Origin: DATESZ01 sp035283845
GTDB lineage: Bacteria > Desulfobacterota > Syntrophia > Syntrophales > JACQWR01
DNA length: 26,428 bases
Direction of reading: 5' to 3'
Assembly (NCBI GenBank): GCA_035283845.1
Contig: DATESZ010000005.1
Span: 1 to 26,428 of the forward strand
Shown here: piece by piece, positions 8,565 to 16,959 of the stretch
Layout: the number at the start of each line of letters is the position of its first letter
Numbering within the stretch: position 1 is the stretch's first letter
The notes under the pieces: generated by a model
Told to the model about the DNA's origin: nothing
Database searches by the model: none
Seen by the model: only the letters and a program-made list of their open reading frames with translations
Position numbers and translations under genes: made by a program

Positions 8565-9236
8565 ATGATAAAAGCCGTGCAAAAACCAATTGATGAGATA
8601 CTAAGCTATCTTGATCCTTACAGTAAAATCCTGCTTTCGGGGTGCGGCGCCTGCGTCACAGTCTGCCATAGCGGTGGAGAAAAGGAGGTTGCCCTGTTAG
8701 CGTCGAGCCTTAAAATGGCCAGAAGTAAGATGGGGAAAAATCTGGAAATTATGGAAATCACACCCGCCAGGCAATGCGAACCGGAATTCGCCTTGGAACT
8801 TGCGGGAATGGTTGAAGGCGTAGATGCGATTCTTTCGCTTTCCTGCGGTGTTGGAGTGCAAACATTAGCACGAAGCTTTAATAACGCGATGATCATTCCC
8901 GGTGTCAATACTGTTTTCATGGGTGAGACGGTAATGCACGGCGCCTGGGAAGAACGTTGTCAGGCCTGCGGGAATTGCATCCTGGAAAGCACAGGCGGCG
9001 TATGTCCTATCGCCCGATGTGCCAAGCAACTTCTGAACGGCCCCTGCGGGGGATCATCAAAGGGTAAATGCGAAATAAAAGAAGATACGGATTGTGCCTG
9101 GCAGCTAATCTATGACCGACTTAAATCCCTGGGACAGCTCCAAAAACTTCAGGAAATCATTCCGGCAAAAAATTGGGGTACGGAGTCGAGAGATAAGGGA
9201 CCGAGGAAGATTGTAAGGGAGGACCTCAGGCTATGA
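8565..9236 (+). CDS. metV: MetV, zinc/iron-sulfur partner of methylenetetrahydrofolate reductase
   Basis: MetV is the small partner of anaerobic MetF-type methylenetetrahydrofolate reductases and belongs to the MTHFR C-terminal (MTHFR_C) family. The 223-residue protein is cysteine-rich: GCGACVTVC near the N-terminus, LSCGVG in the middle, then CQACGNC, CPIARC, NGPCGGSSKGKC and a late DC. The GPCGG signature is characteristic. In acetogens it binds metal/iron-sulfur cofactors and passes electrons to the FAD of MetF. It begins 4 bases after mvhD and its stop overlaps the metF start in an ATGA, indicating translational coupling and a fixed MetV:MetF ratio. Confidence 0.92.
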   Translation: MIKAVQKPIDEILSYLDPYSKILLSGCGACVTVCHSGGEKEVALLASSLKMARSKMGKNLEIMEITPARQCEPEFALELAGMVEGVDAILSLSCGVGVQTLARSFNNAMIIPGVNTVFMGETVMHGAWEERCQACGNCILESTGGVCPIARCAKQLLNGPCGGSSKGKCEIKEDTDCAWQLIYDRLKSLGQLQKLQEIIPAKNWGTESRDKGPRKIVREDLRL

Positions 9237-10156
9237 AAGCGGGAAGCAATTTAGAGAAGGTTTTATCGGCAGGGCATTTTGCCCTGACTTCCGAGCTTGG
9301 TCCTCCCAAAGGCAATGATGTCGGCGTTATTCAGAAGAAAGTTGATTTTCTACGCGGGAACGTTGATGCTGTAAATGTTACGGATAATCAGACGGCGATA
9401 GTTCGCATGTCGAGCATTGCCGCCTGTTCCTTCGTAAAACAGATGGGCATGGAACCGGTGATGCAGATGGTCTGTCGCGATAGGAACAGGATTGCCATGC
9501 AAAGCGACATATTCGGCGCCGCGGCGCTGGGAATCCATAATATTGTTTGCCTGACCGGCGATCATCATGCTTTCGGCAATCAGGTCAACTCAAAAAACGT
9601 TCATGACCTCGATTCGGTACAATTGATTGACATGGTTCGGAACATGCGTGACAATAAAACCCTGTTAGGCGGGGAGGATAAGATCGAAGGAGAGATCAGG
9701 ATGTTCATAGGCGGGGCAGCCAATCCCTTTGCTGATCCTTTTGAATTCCGTGCGTTGCGCGCAGCCAAGAAAGCGGCGGCGGGTATGGATTTTATCCAGA
9801 CCCAATGCATCTATGATATGGATCGCTTTCGCGAATGGATGAAGATGATCAGAGATCTGGGGGTGCACGAAAAGGTTCATATATTGGCCGGCGTGACGCC
9901 TTTGAAATCAGCCGGTATGGCGCGTTACATGGCAAAAAATGTCTCCGGCATCACCATTCCCGATGCCCTGATCGACCGGATGGCCAAAGCTCAGAAGGGC
10001 GCTGACGAGGGAATCAAAATCTGTGTGGAACAGATACGGGAGCTGCGTGAGATAGAAGGGGTTCATGGGATTCATATCATGGCCATCGAATGGGAGCATA
10101 TGGTGGGACGTATTGCCGAAGAGGCCGGTCTTCTGCCGAGGCCGCAGGTGGCGTAA
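9233..10156 (+). CDS. metF: Methylenetetrahydrofolate reductase MetF
   Basis: MetF is an FAD enzyme interconverting 5,10-methylene- and 5-methyl-tetrahydrofolate, the last step of the methyl branch before AcsE. The 307-residue TIM barrel shows the expected catalytic glutamate region (LTSELGPPKG, residues about 17-26). It also has the VNVTDNQTA strand, the CRDRNR segment and the aspartate-containing CLTGDHH FAD site. The C-terminal stretch with IHIMAIEWE is typical. The ATG at 9233 overlaps the metV stop by 4 bases. It lacks an NAD(P)H-binding regulatory domain, as expected for MetV-type enzymes, so its electrons must come through MetV and probably the HdrA/MvhD proteins upstream. The physiological direction (acetyl-CoA synthesis or oxidation) cannot be told from sequence. 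Confidence 0.95.
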   Translation: MKAGSNLEKVLSAGHFALTSELGPPKGNDVGVIQKKVDFLRGNVDAVNVTDNQTAIVRMSSIAACSFVKQMGMEPVMQMVCRDRNRIAMQSDIFGAAALGIHNIVCLTGDHHAFGNQVNSKNVHDLDSVQLIDMVRNMRDNKTLLGGEDKIEGEIRMFIGGAANPFADPFEFRALRAAKKAAAGMDFIQTQCIYDMDRFREWMKMIRDLGVHEKVHILAGVTPLKSAGMARYMAKNVSGITIPDALIDRMAKAQKGADEGIKICVEQIRELREIEGVHGIHIMAIEWEHMVGRIAEEAGLLPRPQVA

Positions 10157-10180
10157 TTGAGGAATAAGTTGTAAACCGCG

Positions 10181-11668
10181 ATGTATCATTCCCTTATCGA
10201 ACTGACAAACGACGGTATCCTGGTATTTGACGAACGATATCAGGTGGAATTTGCCAATCAGATGGCTGCCGTTATTACCGGCTACGATGATGGGGAACTA
10301 AAACAAAGTGATGCCCTTTCCCTATTAGGTCCCTATTTCCACCTGTTAGTGAAGGAGCTTTTTACCCACCCTGAACACTATGGCGAGAAGACCTGTTCGG
10401 AGGGTAAGCTTTGCACTGCAGGAGGATTGACAAAGGATGTAGAGGTATGCATCGCCAAGGCGATAACATCGGAAGGCGAGCGAAAGGTTTACGCCTATAT
10501 ACGTGATATCTCCGAAAGTAAACGGATTGAAAATGAGCTCCGGGAAGCAAATGAATTTTTTGCAAACCTGATTGCCAGCTCGGTTGATGGCATTATCGCC
10601 GCCGATATGAAGGGCAATATCATCATATTCAATAAGGGCGCCGAGTCCCTCACGGGATACACTGCGAAGGAGGTTATCGGGAAGATCCATATTACCGATT
10701 TATATCCCGAAGGCGAAGCTAAACAGGTCATGAGGAAGCTCCGCAGCCCCGATTTCGGAGGGGTGGGGAAGCTCGAACCTTCTCAACTGAGTCTTATAAA
10801 TATTGCCGGTGAGGCGATACCATGTCAGTTGTCCGCTGCCCTGATTTACGGAATCTCCGGAAATGAAATGGCCAGCGTCGGTATTTTTACCGATTTAAGA
10901 CCCAGGTTGCTCATGGAAAGGAAGTTGGAGGAAAGCCACCTGCAACTGGCAAGTTCAGAAAAACTCGCTTCTTTGGGCAAACTTGCCGCCGGCATCGCCC
11001 ACGAAATCAACAATCCCCTGGGGGGCATTCTTATTTATGCCAGTCTCATGATGGAGGATCTGCCGGAAGATGATCCCAAACGCCGGGATCTGGCACGCAT
11101 CGTTCAGGAAGCCGGCCGTTGCAAGGAAATAGTCAAGAGCCTCCTCGAGTTTGCCCGTCAGGGCGAACCTGATATGGGACCTGTGGATATAAATCGCGCG
11201 ATTACCGATGGTTTGTTCTTCTTAGAAAACCAGGCTTTGTTTCACAATATCCGGATAGTCAAGAAACTCGATCCGGCCTTGCCTTTTGCCCAGGGCAACG
11301 GCAGCCAGCTCAAACAGGTATTCATGAATATAACCGTCAACGCCGCGGAAGCCATGCGAGACAGCGGCGTCTTGGCCATTTCCACGTCCCTTTCCCCGGA
11401 ACGAAAAAATATAATTATCGAATTCACTGATACGGGCGAAGGCATCGATGAAAAAAACCTTACCCGTATCTTTGATCCATTTTTCACGACTAAAGAAGTG
11501 GGGAAAGGTACAGGGCTTGGGTTAAGCACTGCCTATGGCATTATAGAGGGTCACGGAAGTAAAATAAACGTGAAAAGCCGAGTGGGCAGGGGAACAACCT
11601 TCACCATTGAGCTCGCCGTGTATCAGGAGCCGCCGACCACAATTATACCATATATTGTGGTTCGTTAA
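10181..11668 (+). CDS. Soluble PAS-domain sensor histidine kinase
   Basis: A 495-residue two-component sensor kinase with no membrane segment visible, so probably cytoplasmic. Two PAS domains (about residues 1-115 and 120-240) are followed by a HisKA dimerisation domain with phospho-acceptor His274 in GIAHEINNPLGG. A HATPase domain follows with N-box NITVNAAEAM, G1 DTGEGI and G2 GKGTGLGLS. The layout resembles NtrB/AtoS-type kinases. Its start is 24 bases after metF and no response regulator is adjacent, so it may be cotranscribed with the Wood-Ljungdahl genes and act on a regulator elsewhere. The ribosome site is weak: GAGGA sits about 17 bases upstream of ATG 10181. The signal sensed is unknown; the PAS domains show no recognisable haem or flavin ligand. 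Confidence 0.9.
   Translation: MYHSLIELTNDGILVFDERYQVEFANQMAAVITGYDDGELKQSDALSLLGPYFHLLVKELFTHPEHYGEKTCSEGKLCTAGGLTKDVEVCIAKAITSEGERKVYAYIRDISESKRIENELREANEFFANLIASSVDGIIAADMKGNIIIFNKGAESLTGYTAKEVIGKIHITDLYPEGEAKQVMRKLRSPDFGGVGKLEPSQLSLINIAGEAIPCQLSAALIYGISGNEMASVGIFTDLRPRLLMERKLEESHLQLASSEKLASLGKLAAGIAHEINNPLGGILIYASLMMEDLPEDDPKRRDLARIVQEAGRCKEIVKSLLEFARQGEPDMGPVDINRAITDGLFFLENQALFHNIRIVKKLDPALPFAQGNGSQLKQVFMNITVNAAEAMRDSGVLAISTSLSPERKNIIIEFTDTGEGIDEKNLTRIFDPFFTTKEVGKGTGLGLSTAYGIIEGHGSKINVKSRVGRGTTFTIELAVYQEPPTTIIPYIVVR
11636..11661 (+). terminator. Hairpin over the 3' end of the histidine kinase gene, possible terminator
   Basis: ACCACAAT (11636-11643) pairs perfectly with ATTGTGGT (11654-11661), an 8-base-pair stem with a 10-base AT-rich loop, overlapping the last codons of the kinase gene. 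Only a weak T-rich run follows, so intrinsic termination is uncertain. It does separate the Wood-Ljungdahl block from the smc promoter. Confidence 0.35.
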
Positions 11669-11698
11669 ATTCAGGGCACATTTTGTTGTATATTTTCC

Positions 11699-11727
11699 TT
11701 TACAAACCCCCGCCTTTTTGCTATAGG
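11699..11727 (+). promoter_or_regulatory. Candidate sigma70 promoter for smc
   Basis: TTTACA at 11699-11704 and TATAGG at 11722-11727 are separated by 17 bases, and the smc ATG lies 30 bases downstream. This is five of six and four of six matches to the consensus hexamers. It suggests that smc-ftsY starts its own transcript independent of the metF/kinase genes. Confidence 0.5.
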
Positions 11728-11757
11728 ACAAAAAAATTCTAACTGCCGGATAAAAAA

Positions 11758-14700
11758 ATGAGATTGAAAAGGCTTGAAATCAGCGGTTTTAAGACCTTCC
11801 GTGACAAGGTTGTCCTTGACTTTTCCCCCGGTATTAGCGGTGTCGTCGGACCCAACGGGTGCGGCAAGAGCAATATTGTTGACGCCCTTCGCTGGGTAAT
11901 GGGCGAGCAGCGCGTCAAGACGCTACGAGGAAAGAAAATGGACGACGTTATATTTAGTGGAGCGGAAAATTCGCCCTCCCTTGGCATGGCGGAAGTGACC
12001 ATGACCATGTTGAGTGACGGGAAGCCTTTTGCCGGTGCATACGGCGAATGCAGCGAAGTTACTGTCTCACGCCGTCTCTTCCGGGAAGGGGAAAGTGAGT
12101 ATTACATTAATAAAGTGCCCTGCCGCATGCTTGACATTAAGGAATTCTTCATGGATACCGGCGTAGGAACGAAGACCTATTCGCTTGTCGAGCAGAACAG
12201 CGTTTATACCCTCATCGAGGCGAAGCCGGAAGAGAGACGACATTTTATCGAAGAAGCGGCCGGTATCGCCAAATATAAAAGCAGGAAGGAAGCGGCTTTG
12301 CGGAAGATGGAGGCAACAAAGCAGAACCTGCTTCGCCTCCATGATGTCTTGAAGGAGGTAAAAACGCAGTTAAGCTCCGTTTCCCGTCAAGCCAAGCGCG
12401 CGGAGCATTACAAGGCGCTGAAGAAGGAAGTAAGGGAACTGGAAATAGCTCTTGCTTTGGCAGGCTATAACGATCTTGCCGGCAATAAAGCAATACTGGG
12501 AAATCAGCGGGAAGCCCTTGAGAAGAGAGAAAGGGAAATAAGGACGGAGCTGCTGGCAAAGGAAGCCTCTTTCGAGGAGATTAAAATCTCCGTCATGGAA
12601 GAAGAGGAGGTTATTTCCCGGCGCCGTGAACAACTTTACGGGATTAAGAATGCCATTAACATGAAGGAGCAGGGGATCGAATTTTCCAGTGGGAAGATCG
12701 CCGATCTTACGGCCCAAATGCAAAGGGACCTTTCGGATATCAAGGCTCGGGAGGGTGCGCTGGAAGAGTCTGCCGGGGAAACGGAATCGCTGGCAGCAAC
12801 CGCAAAAGAAAGGGAAAGGGAGATTCAGGAGCTAAAAGGCGCTATTTTGGCTACTCAGGGAAAATTGGAAGAGCTTAAGAAAGTGGATAGAGCCCTGAAT
12901 GAGGAATCAGATGAAAAAAAGATAACCTATATCGATATTGTTGCCGAAAAAGCCAAATTGAAAAACATGGAGGCTAACCTTTTGAAATTCCTTGAGGATA
13001 TCAGCAGGCGACAGGAGCGATACCTTAAGGAGATAGAGGAAAACACGAAACGCTGCGCTGAGCTTCGCCAGTCTCTGGATGACCTGAGTTCGTGTATGAA
13101 GTCCGACGAAGAGAGAAGAGAAGAGTATAACGCGATACACGATGAACTGACCCGCAACCTCGGGGAGGCAAAGATTCATCTTAAAGAGATTGACGACAGG
13201 GTTTCGTCGGCAAAGGAAGAAAGCGGGCGCAAATCGGAGCGGCTGTCCTCGTTGCTGGAGTTTCACGAAGGATATTCATGGTGCTGCGATGGGATAAAAT
13301 CCATTATGACGGCAAGAAAACAGGGGACTATGAAAGAGTTGCCGGGCGATTCAGTTCTCGGTCTGGTGGCGGATCATATCGAGGTTCCCAGGGAGTACGA
13401 AACGGCAGTGGAGGCCGTCTTGGGTGAAAAGCTGCAATATGTAGTGGTAAAGAGCCAGGAAGACGGAGTCAGGGCAATTGATTATTTGAAGAGCTCCTCA
13501 CGGGGACGAGGAACTTTTGTTCCTCTTGCCGTAAGAAATTATTCTAATTCATCACAGGCCGAACACCTCCGGGAAACAGTCCGATTAGTCGAACAGGTAA
13601 GGGTTCACGATGAATTTAAGGAGATCGTTGCCTACCTCTTGGGCGACGTTTTGCTCATATCAAGTCTTAGTACCGGCATCTCTTTGTGGCGACAAAACGG
13701 TTTCGGCGGAACATTTGTGACGCCCGAGGGGGACATTATAAATTCCCAGGGAATATTGACGGGCGGTAGCTCCGCCAAAGGAGAAAGAAGTCTTTTGGCC
13801 AACAAGAGAGAGATCGGTGAATTGAAGAAGGATATTTCCCATTTAACCCGTGAACTCGCCGAGGTTGCGGAAGACAAGAAAAAAACGAGTCTCCTGATTG
13901 CCCAATACGAGGAAGAATTACAAAATGCCAAGGCGGAGGCGCACCGGCTGGAAATCCAGATTAACGGCAGGTTCAAAGATATGGAGCGCTTCGAGGACGA
14001 AATGAAGCGTATTAATCAGAGAAGCGGCATCCTTGAGTTCGATCATGATAATCTGGTATCGGAAGAAAAAGACGCCCGTGAAAAAATGGAGAGGGCAAAG
14101 AAAGACCGGATCGTTCTGGAAGGGAGCGAAAGGCTTATTAATGATGAGATGGCCTGTCTTAAGGGAAAGCTTGATGGATTAAGGAAAGAGCTTGAGCAAT
14201 GGGAGAGGGAATTCACTTCAGGCAAGGTGCTTCTTGCCGCCCGCGAAGAAAAAATGGAAGCAGACAGTAAAACTCTGCTCAGGCTGGAGGCGAACAGGGC
14301 TGCCTTGGTTCGAGAAATATCGGAAAAACAGAGTGACGTGGAATCATCGGCCGGTCAGACATCCGAACTGATGATTAAGGTGGCTGAGGAGAGGGAACGG
14401 CTTGCCGTCCTTTACAAAGAGTATCAGGCATTGGAAGAATCCCTATCGGAAAATAGCAGCCGGCTATATGAGAAAGAGGAAGAGCTTAAGAATGGAGAAA
14501 GGGAAGTTAAAGAGATTAGACTAAGCCTTGATCAGGTTTTGAGGGAAGCAAGTGAGTTAGAAATGTCGCTGCGAGAGACCGTTTTTCAGATGGAAAGCCT
14601 TAAGAAGGGCGTGGAAGAGAGGCATCACGTTGATCTGGATTCACTAAGCGGGGATTTTGCCGGTATCGAGGCAAAAGAACAAGAGGAGATGCTTGCGAAA

Positions 14701-15324
14701 CTTGATAAGGCAAAAGTTACCGTAGAAAACTTCGGTGAAGTCAACCTCTTGGCCTTGAACGAATATGAGGAACTCAAGGAGCGTTTCGATTTTATGACTT
14801 CCCAGAATGCGGATATAAGCGCCTCTCTGGATTCCCTACAGCATACCATCGAGCGGATAAACAGGATTTCCAAGGCGCGCTTTGCCGAGACTTTTGAGGC
14901 TGTAAAAGTCTCATTCAGGGAGATGTTTGCACGGATATTTCCCGGCGGCAAAGGCGAGCTCTATTTGACGGACAGCGAAGACATGCTGGAAACAGGATTG
15001 GAAATCGATATTCAGATACCGGGCAAGCGCACCCGTAACATTAGCCTCCTTTCGGGAGGTGAAAAGTCGCTCGCTGCCATTGCTTTGATCTTTGCCATCC
15101 TCAATTATCGGCCCACTCCCTTTCTGGTGCTCGATGAAGTGGATGCCGCCCTGGATGACGCCAATATTTCCTTATTCAACAAGATAGTCCGCGACATCTC
15201 CGATAATTCGCAAATCATCATGGTTACCCACAACAAGAAGACTATGGAAGTTGCCGAGAATCTTTACGGTATTACCATGCAGAATCAGGGGATTTCTACA
15301 GTGGTTTCTGTAAGTCTCAATTGA
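11758..15324 (+). CDS. smc: Chromosome segregation ATPase SMC
   Basis: SMC is the core ATPase of bacterial condensin, acting with ScpA/ScpB to organise and segregate the chromosome. The 1188-residue length is typical. The N-terminal head has Walker A GPNGCGKS (residues 31-38). Two long coiled-coil arms rich in Glu, Lys and Arg flank a hinge at about residues 530-670, with conserved glycines around GTFVPL and GGSSAKGERS. The C-terminal head has the signature LLSGGEKSLAA (about 1097) and Walker B FLVLDEVDAALDD (about 1121). The start at ATG 11758 gives the normal N-terminus MRLKRLEISGFKTF; the ribosome site is weak. ftsY follows after 57 bases, a linkage common in bacteria. scpA/scpB are not in the window. 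Confidence 0.97.
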   Translation: MRLKRLEISGFKTFRDKVVLDFSPGISGVVGPNGCGKSNIVDALRWVMGEQRVKTLRGKKMDDVIFSGAENSPSLGMAEVTMTMLSDGKPFAGAYGECSEVTVSRRLFREGESEYYINKVPCRMLDIKEFFMDTGVGTKTYSLVEQNSVYTLIEAKPEERRHFIEEAAGIAKYKSRKEAALRKMEATKQNLLRLHDVLKEVKTQLSSVSRQAKRAEHYKALKKEVRELEIALALAGYNDLAGNKAILGNQREALEKREREIRTELLAKEASFEEIKISVMEEEEVISRRREQLYGIKNAINMKEQGIEFSSGKIADLTAQMQRDLSDIKAREGALEESAGETESLAATAKEREREIQELKGAILATQGKLEELKKVDRALNEESDEKKITYIDIVAEKAKLKNMEANLLKFLEDISRRQERYLKEIEENTKRCAELRQSLDDLSSCMKSDEERREEYNAIHDELTRNLGEAKIHLKEIDDRVSSAKEESGRKSERLSSLLEFHEGYSWCCDGIKSIMTARKQGTMKELPGDSVLGLVADHIEVPREYETAVEAVLGEKLQYVVVKSQEDGVRAIDYLKSSSRGRGTFVPLAVRNYSNSSQAEHLRETVRLVEQVRVHDEFKEIVAYLLGDVLLISSLSTGISLWRQNGFGGTFVTPEGDIINSQGILTGGSSAKGERSLLANKREIGELKKDISHLTRELAEVAEDKKKTSLLIAQYEEELQNAKAEAHRLEIQINGRFKDMERFEDEMKRINQRSGILEFDHDNLVSEEKDAREKMERAKKDRIVLEGSERLINDEMACLKGKLDGLRKELEQWEREFTSGKVLLAAREEKMEADSKTLLRLEANRAALVREISEKQSDVESSAGQTSELMIKVAEERERLAVLYKEYQALEESLSENSSRLYEKEEELKNGEREVKEIRLSLDQVLREASELEMSLRETVFQMESLKKGVEERHHVDLDSLSGDFAGIEAKEQEEMLAKLDKAKVTVENFGEVNLLALNEYEELKERFDFMTSQNADISASLDSLQHTIERINRISKARFAETFEAVKVSFREMFARIFPGGKGELYLTDSEDMLETGLEIDIQIPGKRTRNISLLSGGEKSLAAIALIFAILNYRPTPFLVLDEVDAALDDANISLFNKIVRDISDNSQIIMVTHNKKTMEVAENLYGITMQNQGISTVVSVSLN

Positions 15325-15381
15325 TGCGTAAAGAATCCGGTAGTAAGAATACAAAAAGAGAAGACCACGAATTGGAAATCT

Positions 15382-16305
15382 ATGGAGAAAATCAGTTTTT
15401 TTGAACGTCTTAAGGCCGGTCTGGACAAGACGAGAAAGGGCCTGCTGAAAAGCATTGATGTTGCCCTTCTTGGCGGGAAGGCAATTGACCAGACGCTCTT
15501 TGATGAATTGGAGGAAATTCTGCTTGCCTCGGACGTGGGGCCTGTTTATACCGCCCATCTGCTCGAAAAAATGAGGGAACAGGTAAATAGAAGCGGGCTT
15601 AACCGGCCGGAGTCGCTGAAAAAAATTCTCCGCGATAGGATGTTGGAAACACTGAAAAAGAGCGATACCCCTTTCTCTATTCCGATGGAGGGACTTTTTA
15701 CCATCATGGTGGTGGGGGTAAACGGCACAGGGAAGACTACAACTATCGGGAAACTGGCCTATCAGCTCAAAGAAGAGGGGAGGTCGGTAATTATTGCGGC
15801 AGCCGATACCTTTCGTGCGGCGGCGATAGGGCAGCTCGAAGTTTGGAGCAGTAGGGCCTCAGCCCAATTGATAAAGCAGAGCGTCAATGCCGATCCGGCG
15901 GCAGTTGTCTTTGATGCCGTCCATGCGGCAAAACGAACTTTAGATGGAGTGCTGATCGTTGATACGGCGGGCAGGCTTCATACGAAGGTAAATCTCATGG
16001 AAGAGTTGAAAAAGATGAGAAGAATCATGCTCAGGGAAGTTCCCGGTGCGCCGCATGAGGTTTTTCTCGTACTTGACGCCACTACCGGTCAGAATGCCCT
16101 GGTTCAGGCTAAGATGTTCGGCGAGGAAGCAGGGGTAACGGGGATCATTCTTACCAAATTAGACGGAACGGCAAAGGGCGGCGTGGTGCTCAGGATTGCC
16201 GGCGAACTCAACATCCCCATTCGCTATATAGGCATTGGAGAGGGGATCGATGACCTGCGAAGGTTCGACAGCGAAGAATTTGTCGCGGCCCTTTTTGATT
16301 CATGA
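15382..16305 (+). CDS. ftsY: Signal recognition particle receptor FtsY
   Basis: FtsY is the SRP receptor GTPase that delivers ribosome-nascent chain complexes to the membrane translocon. The 307-residue protein has only the N and G domains; the acidic A domain found in enterobacteria is absent, as in many bacteria. G-domain motifs are clear: G1 GVNGTGKTT (residues 112-120), ADTFRAAAIGQLEVW, DTAGRL (G3), TKLDGTAKGG (G4) and the closing GEGIDDLRRFDSEEF. The combination DTFRAAA and the C-terminal DLRRFD separates it from Ffh, which would carry an M domain. It lies between smc and a metallophosphatase gene 24 bases downstream and is probably cotranscribed with smc. Confidence 0.96.
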   Translation: MEKISFFERLKAGLDKTRKGLLKSIDVALLGGKAIDQTLFDELEEILLASDVGPVYTAHLLEKMREQVNRSGLNRPESLKKILRDRMLETLKKSDTPFSIPMEGLFTIMVVGVNGTGKTTTIGKLAYQLKEEGRSVIIAAADTFRAAAIGQLEVWSSRASAQLIKQSVNADPAAVVFDAVHAAKRTLDGVLIVDTAGRLHTKVNLMEELKKMRRIMLREVPGAPHEVFLVLDATTGQNALVQAKMFGEEAGVTGIILTKLDGTAKGGVVLRIAGELNIPIRYIGIGEGIDDLRRFDSEEFVAALFDS

Positions 16306-16329
16306 GTTAAGTCAAGGTTTCGCATTGAA

Positions 16330-16959
16330 ATGGCCAAGCTGTTTGCTATCGGTGATATTCACGGCTGTCTTCTAAAACTGAAAAATCTTATGGCCCGCGT
16401 AGAAGTGGACGATTGTCAAGACAGTATTATTTTTCTCGGCGACTATATTGACAGAGGGCCGGAATCGCGCGGGGTCGTGGAATTTATAATTGATTTTAAA
16501 AAAAGCAGAGGAAATGTTTTCTGCCTGATGGGGAACCATGAGGAGGTTTTTGTTGATTATTTAAAGTACGGTATAAATAAAGAAACTTTACTTATAAACG
16601 GCGGCTTCAGCACCCTTGTGTCGTATAATTTCCCTGATGTAATAGAAGACCTGCCGGAGAGCCACCTCGCGTTTTTTGCCTCTCTTATCCCTTACTATGA
16701 AACTGACAGGTATATATTTGTCCATGCCGGTTTAAGACCAGGCATTCCTTTGGATCAGCAGAAACAGGAGGATCTGTTGTGGATAAGAGGTGAATTCATC
16801 GGTTCGCACTATGATTTTGGAAAAACGGTGGTTTTCGGGCATACACATTTTTCGCGGCCGCTGATTGAGGCAAATAAGATAGGTATTGATACCGGCGCGG
16901 TTTATGGCGGCAAGCTTACCTGTATGGAATTACCGGGAAAGAGGATATATCAATCGTGA
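16330..16959 (+). CDS. Calcineurin-like metallophosphatase (PPP-type serine/threonine phosphatase family)
   Basis: A 209-residue member of the PPP metallophosphatase family, which uses two metal ions to hydrolyse phosphoesters. The full motif set is present: GDIHG (Asp9, His11), GDYIDRG (Asp38, Asp41, Arg42), GNHE (Asn69, His70) and the later FVHAG and FGHTH histidines. Size and motifs fit bacterial PrpA-like protein phosphatases or ApaH-like diadenosine polyphosphatases; the substrate cannot be assigned. It follows ftsY by 24 bases. Its last 10 bases overlap the end of the convergent thrC, sharing the sequence that encodes both stop codons. Confidence 0.9.
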   Translation: MAKLFAIGDIHGCLLKLKNLMARVEVDDCQDSIIFLGDYIDRGPESRGVVEFIIDFKKSRGNVFCLMGNHEEVFVDYLKYGINKETLLINGGFSTLVSYNFPDVIEDLPESHLAFFASLIPYYETDRYIFVHAGLRPGIPLDQQKQEDLLWIRGEFIGSHYDFGKTVVFGHTHFSRPLIEANKIGIDTGAVYGGKLTCMELPGKRIYQS

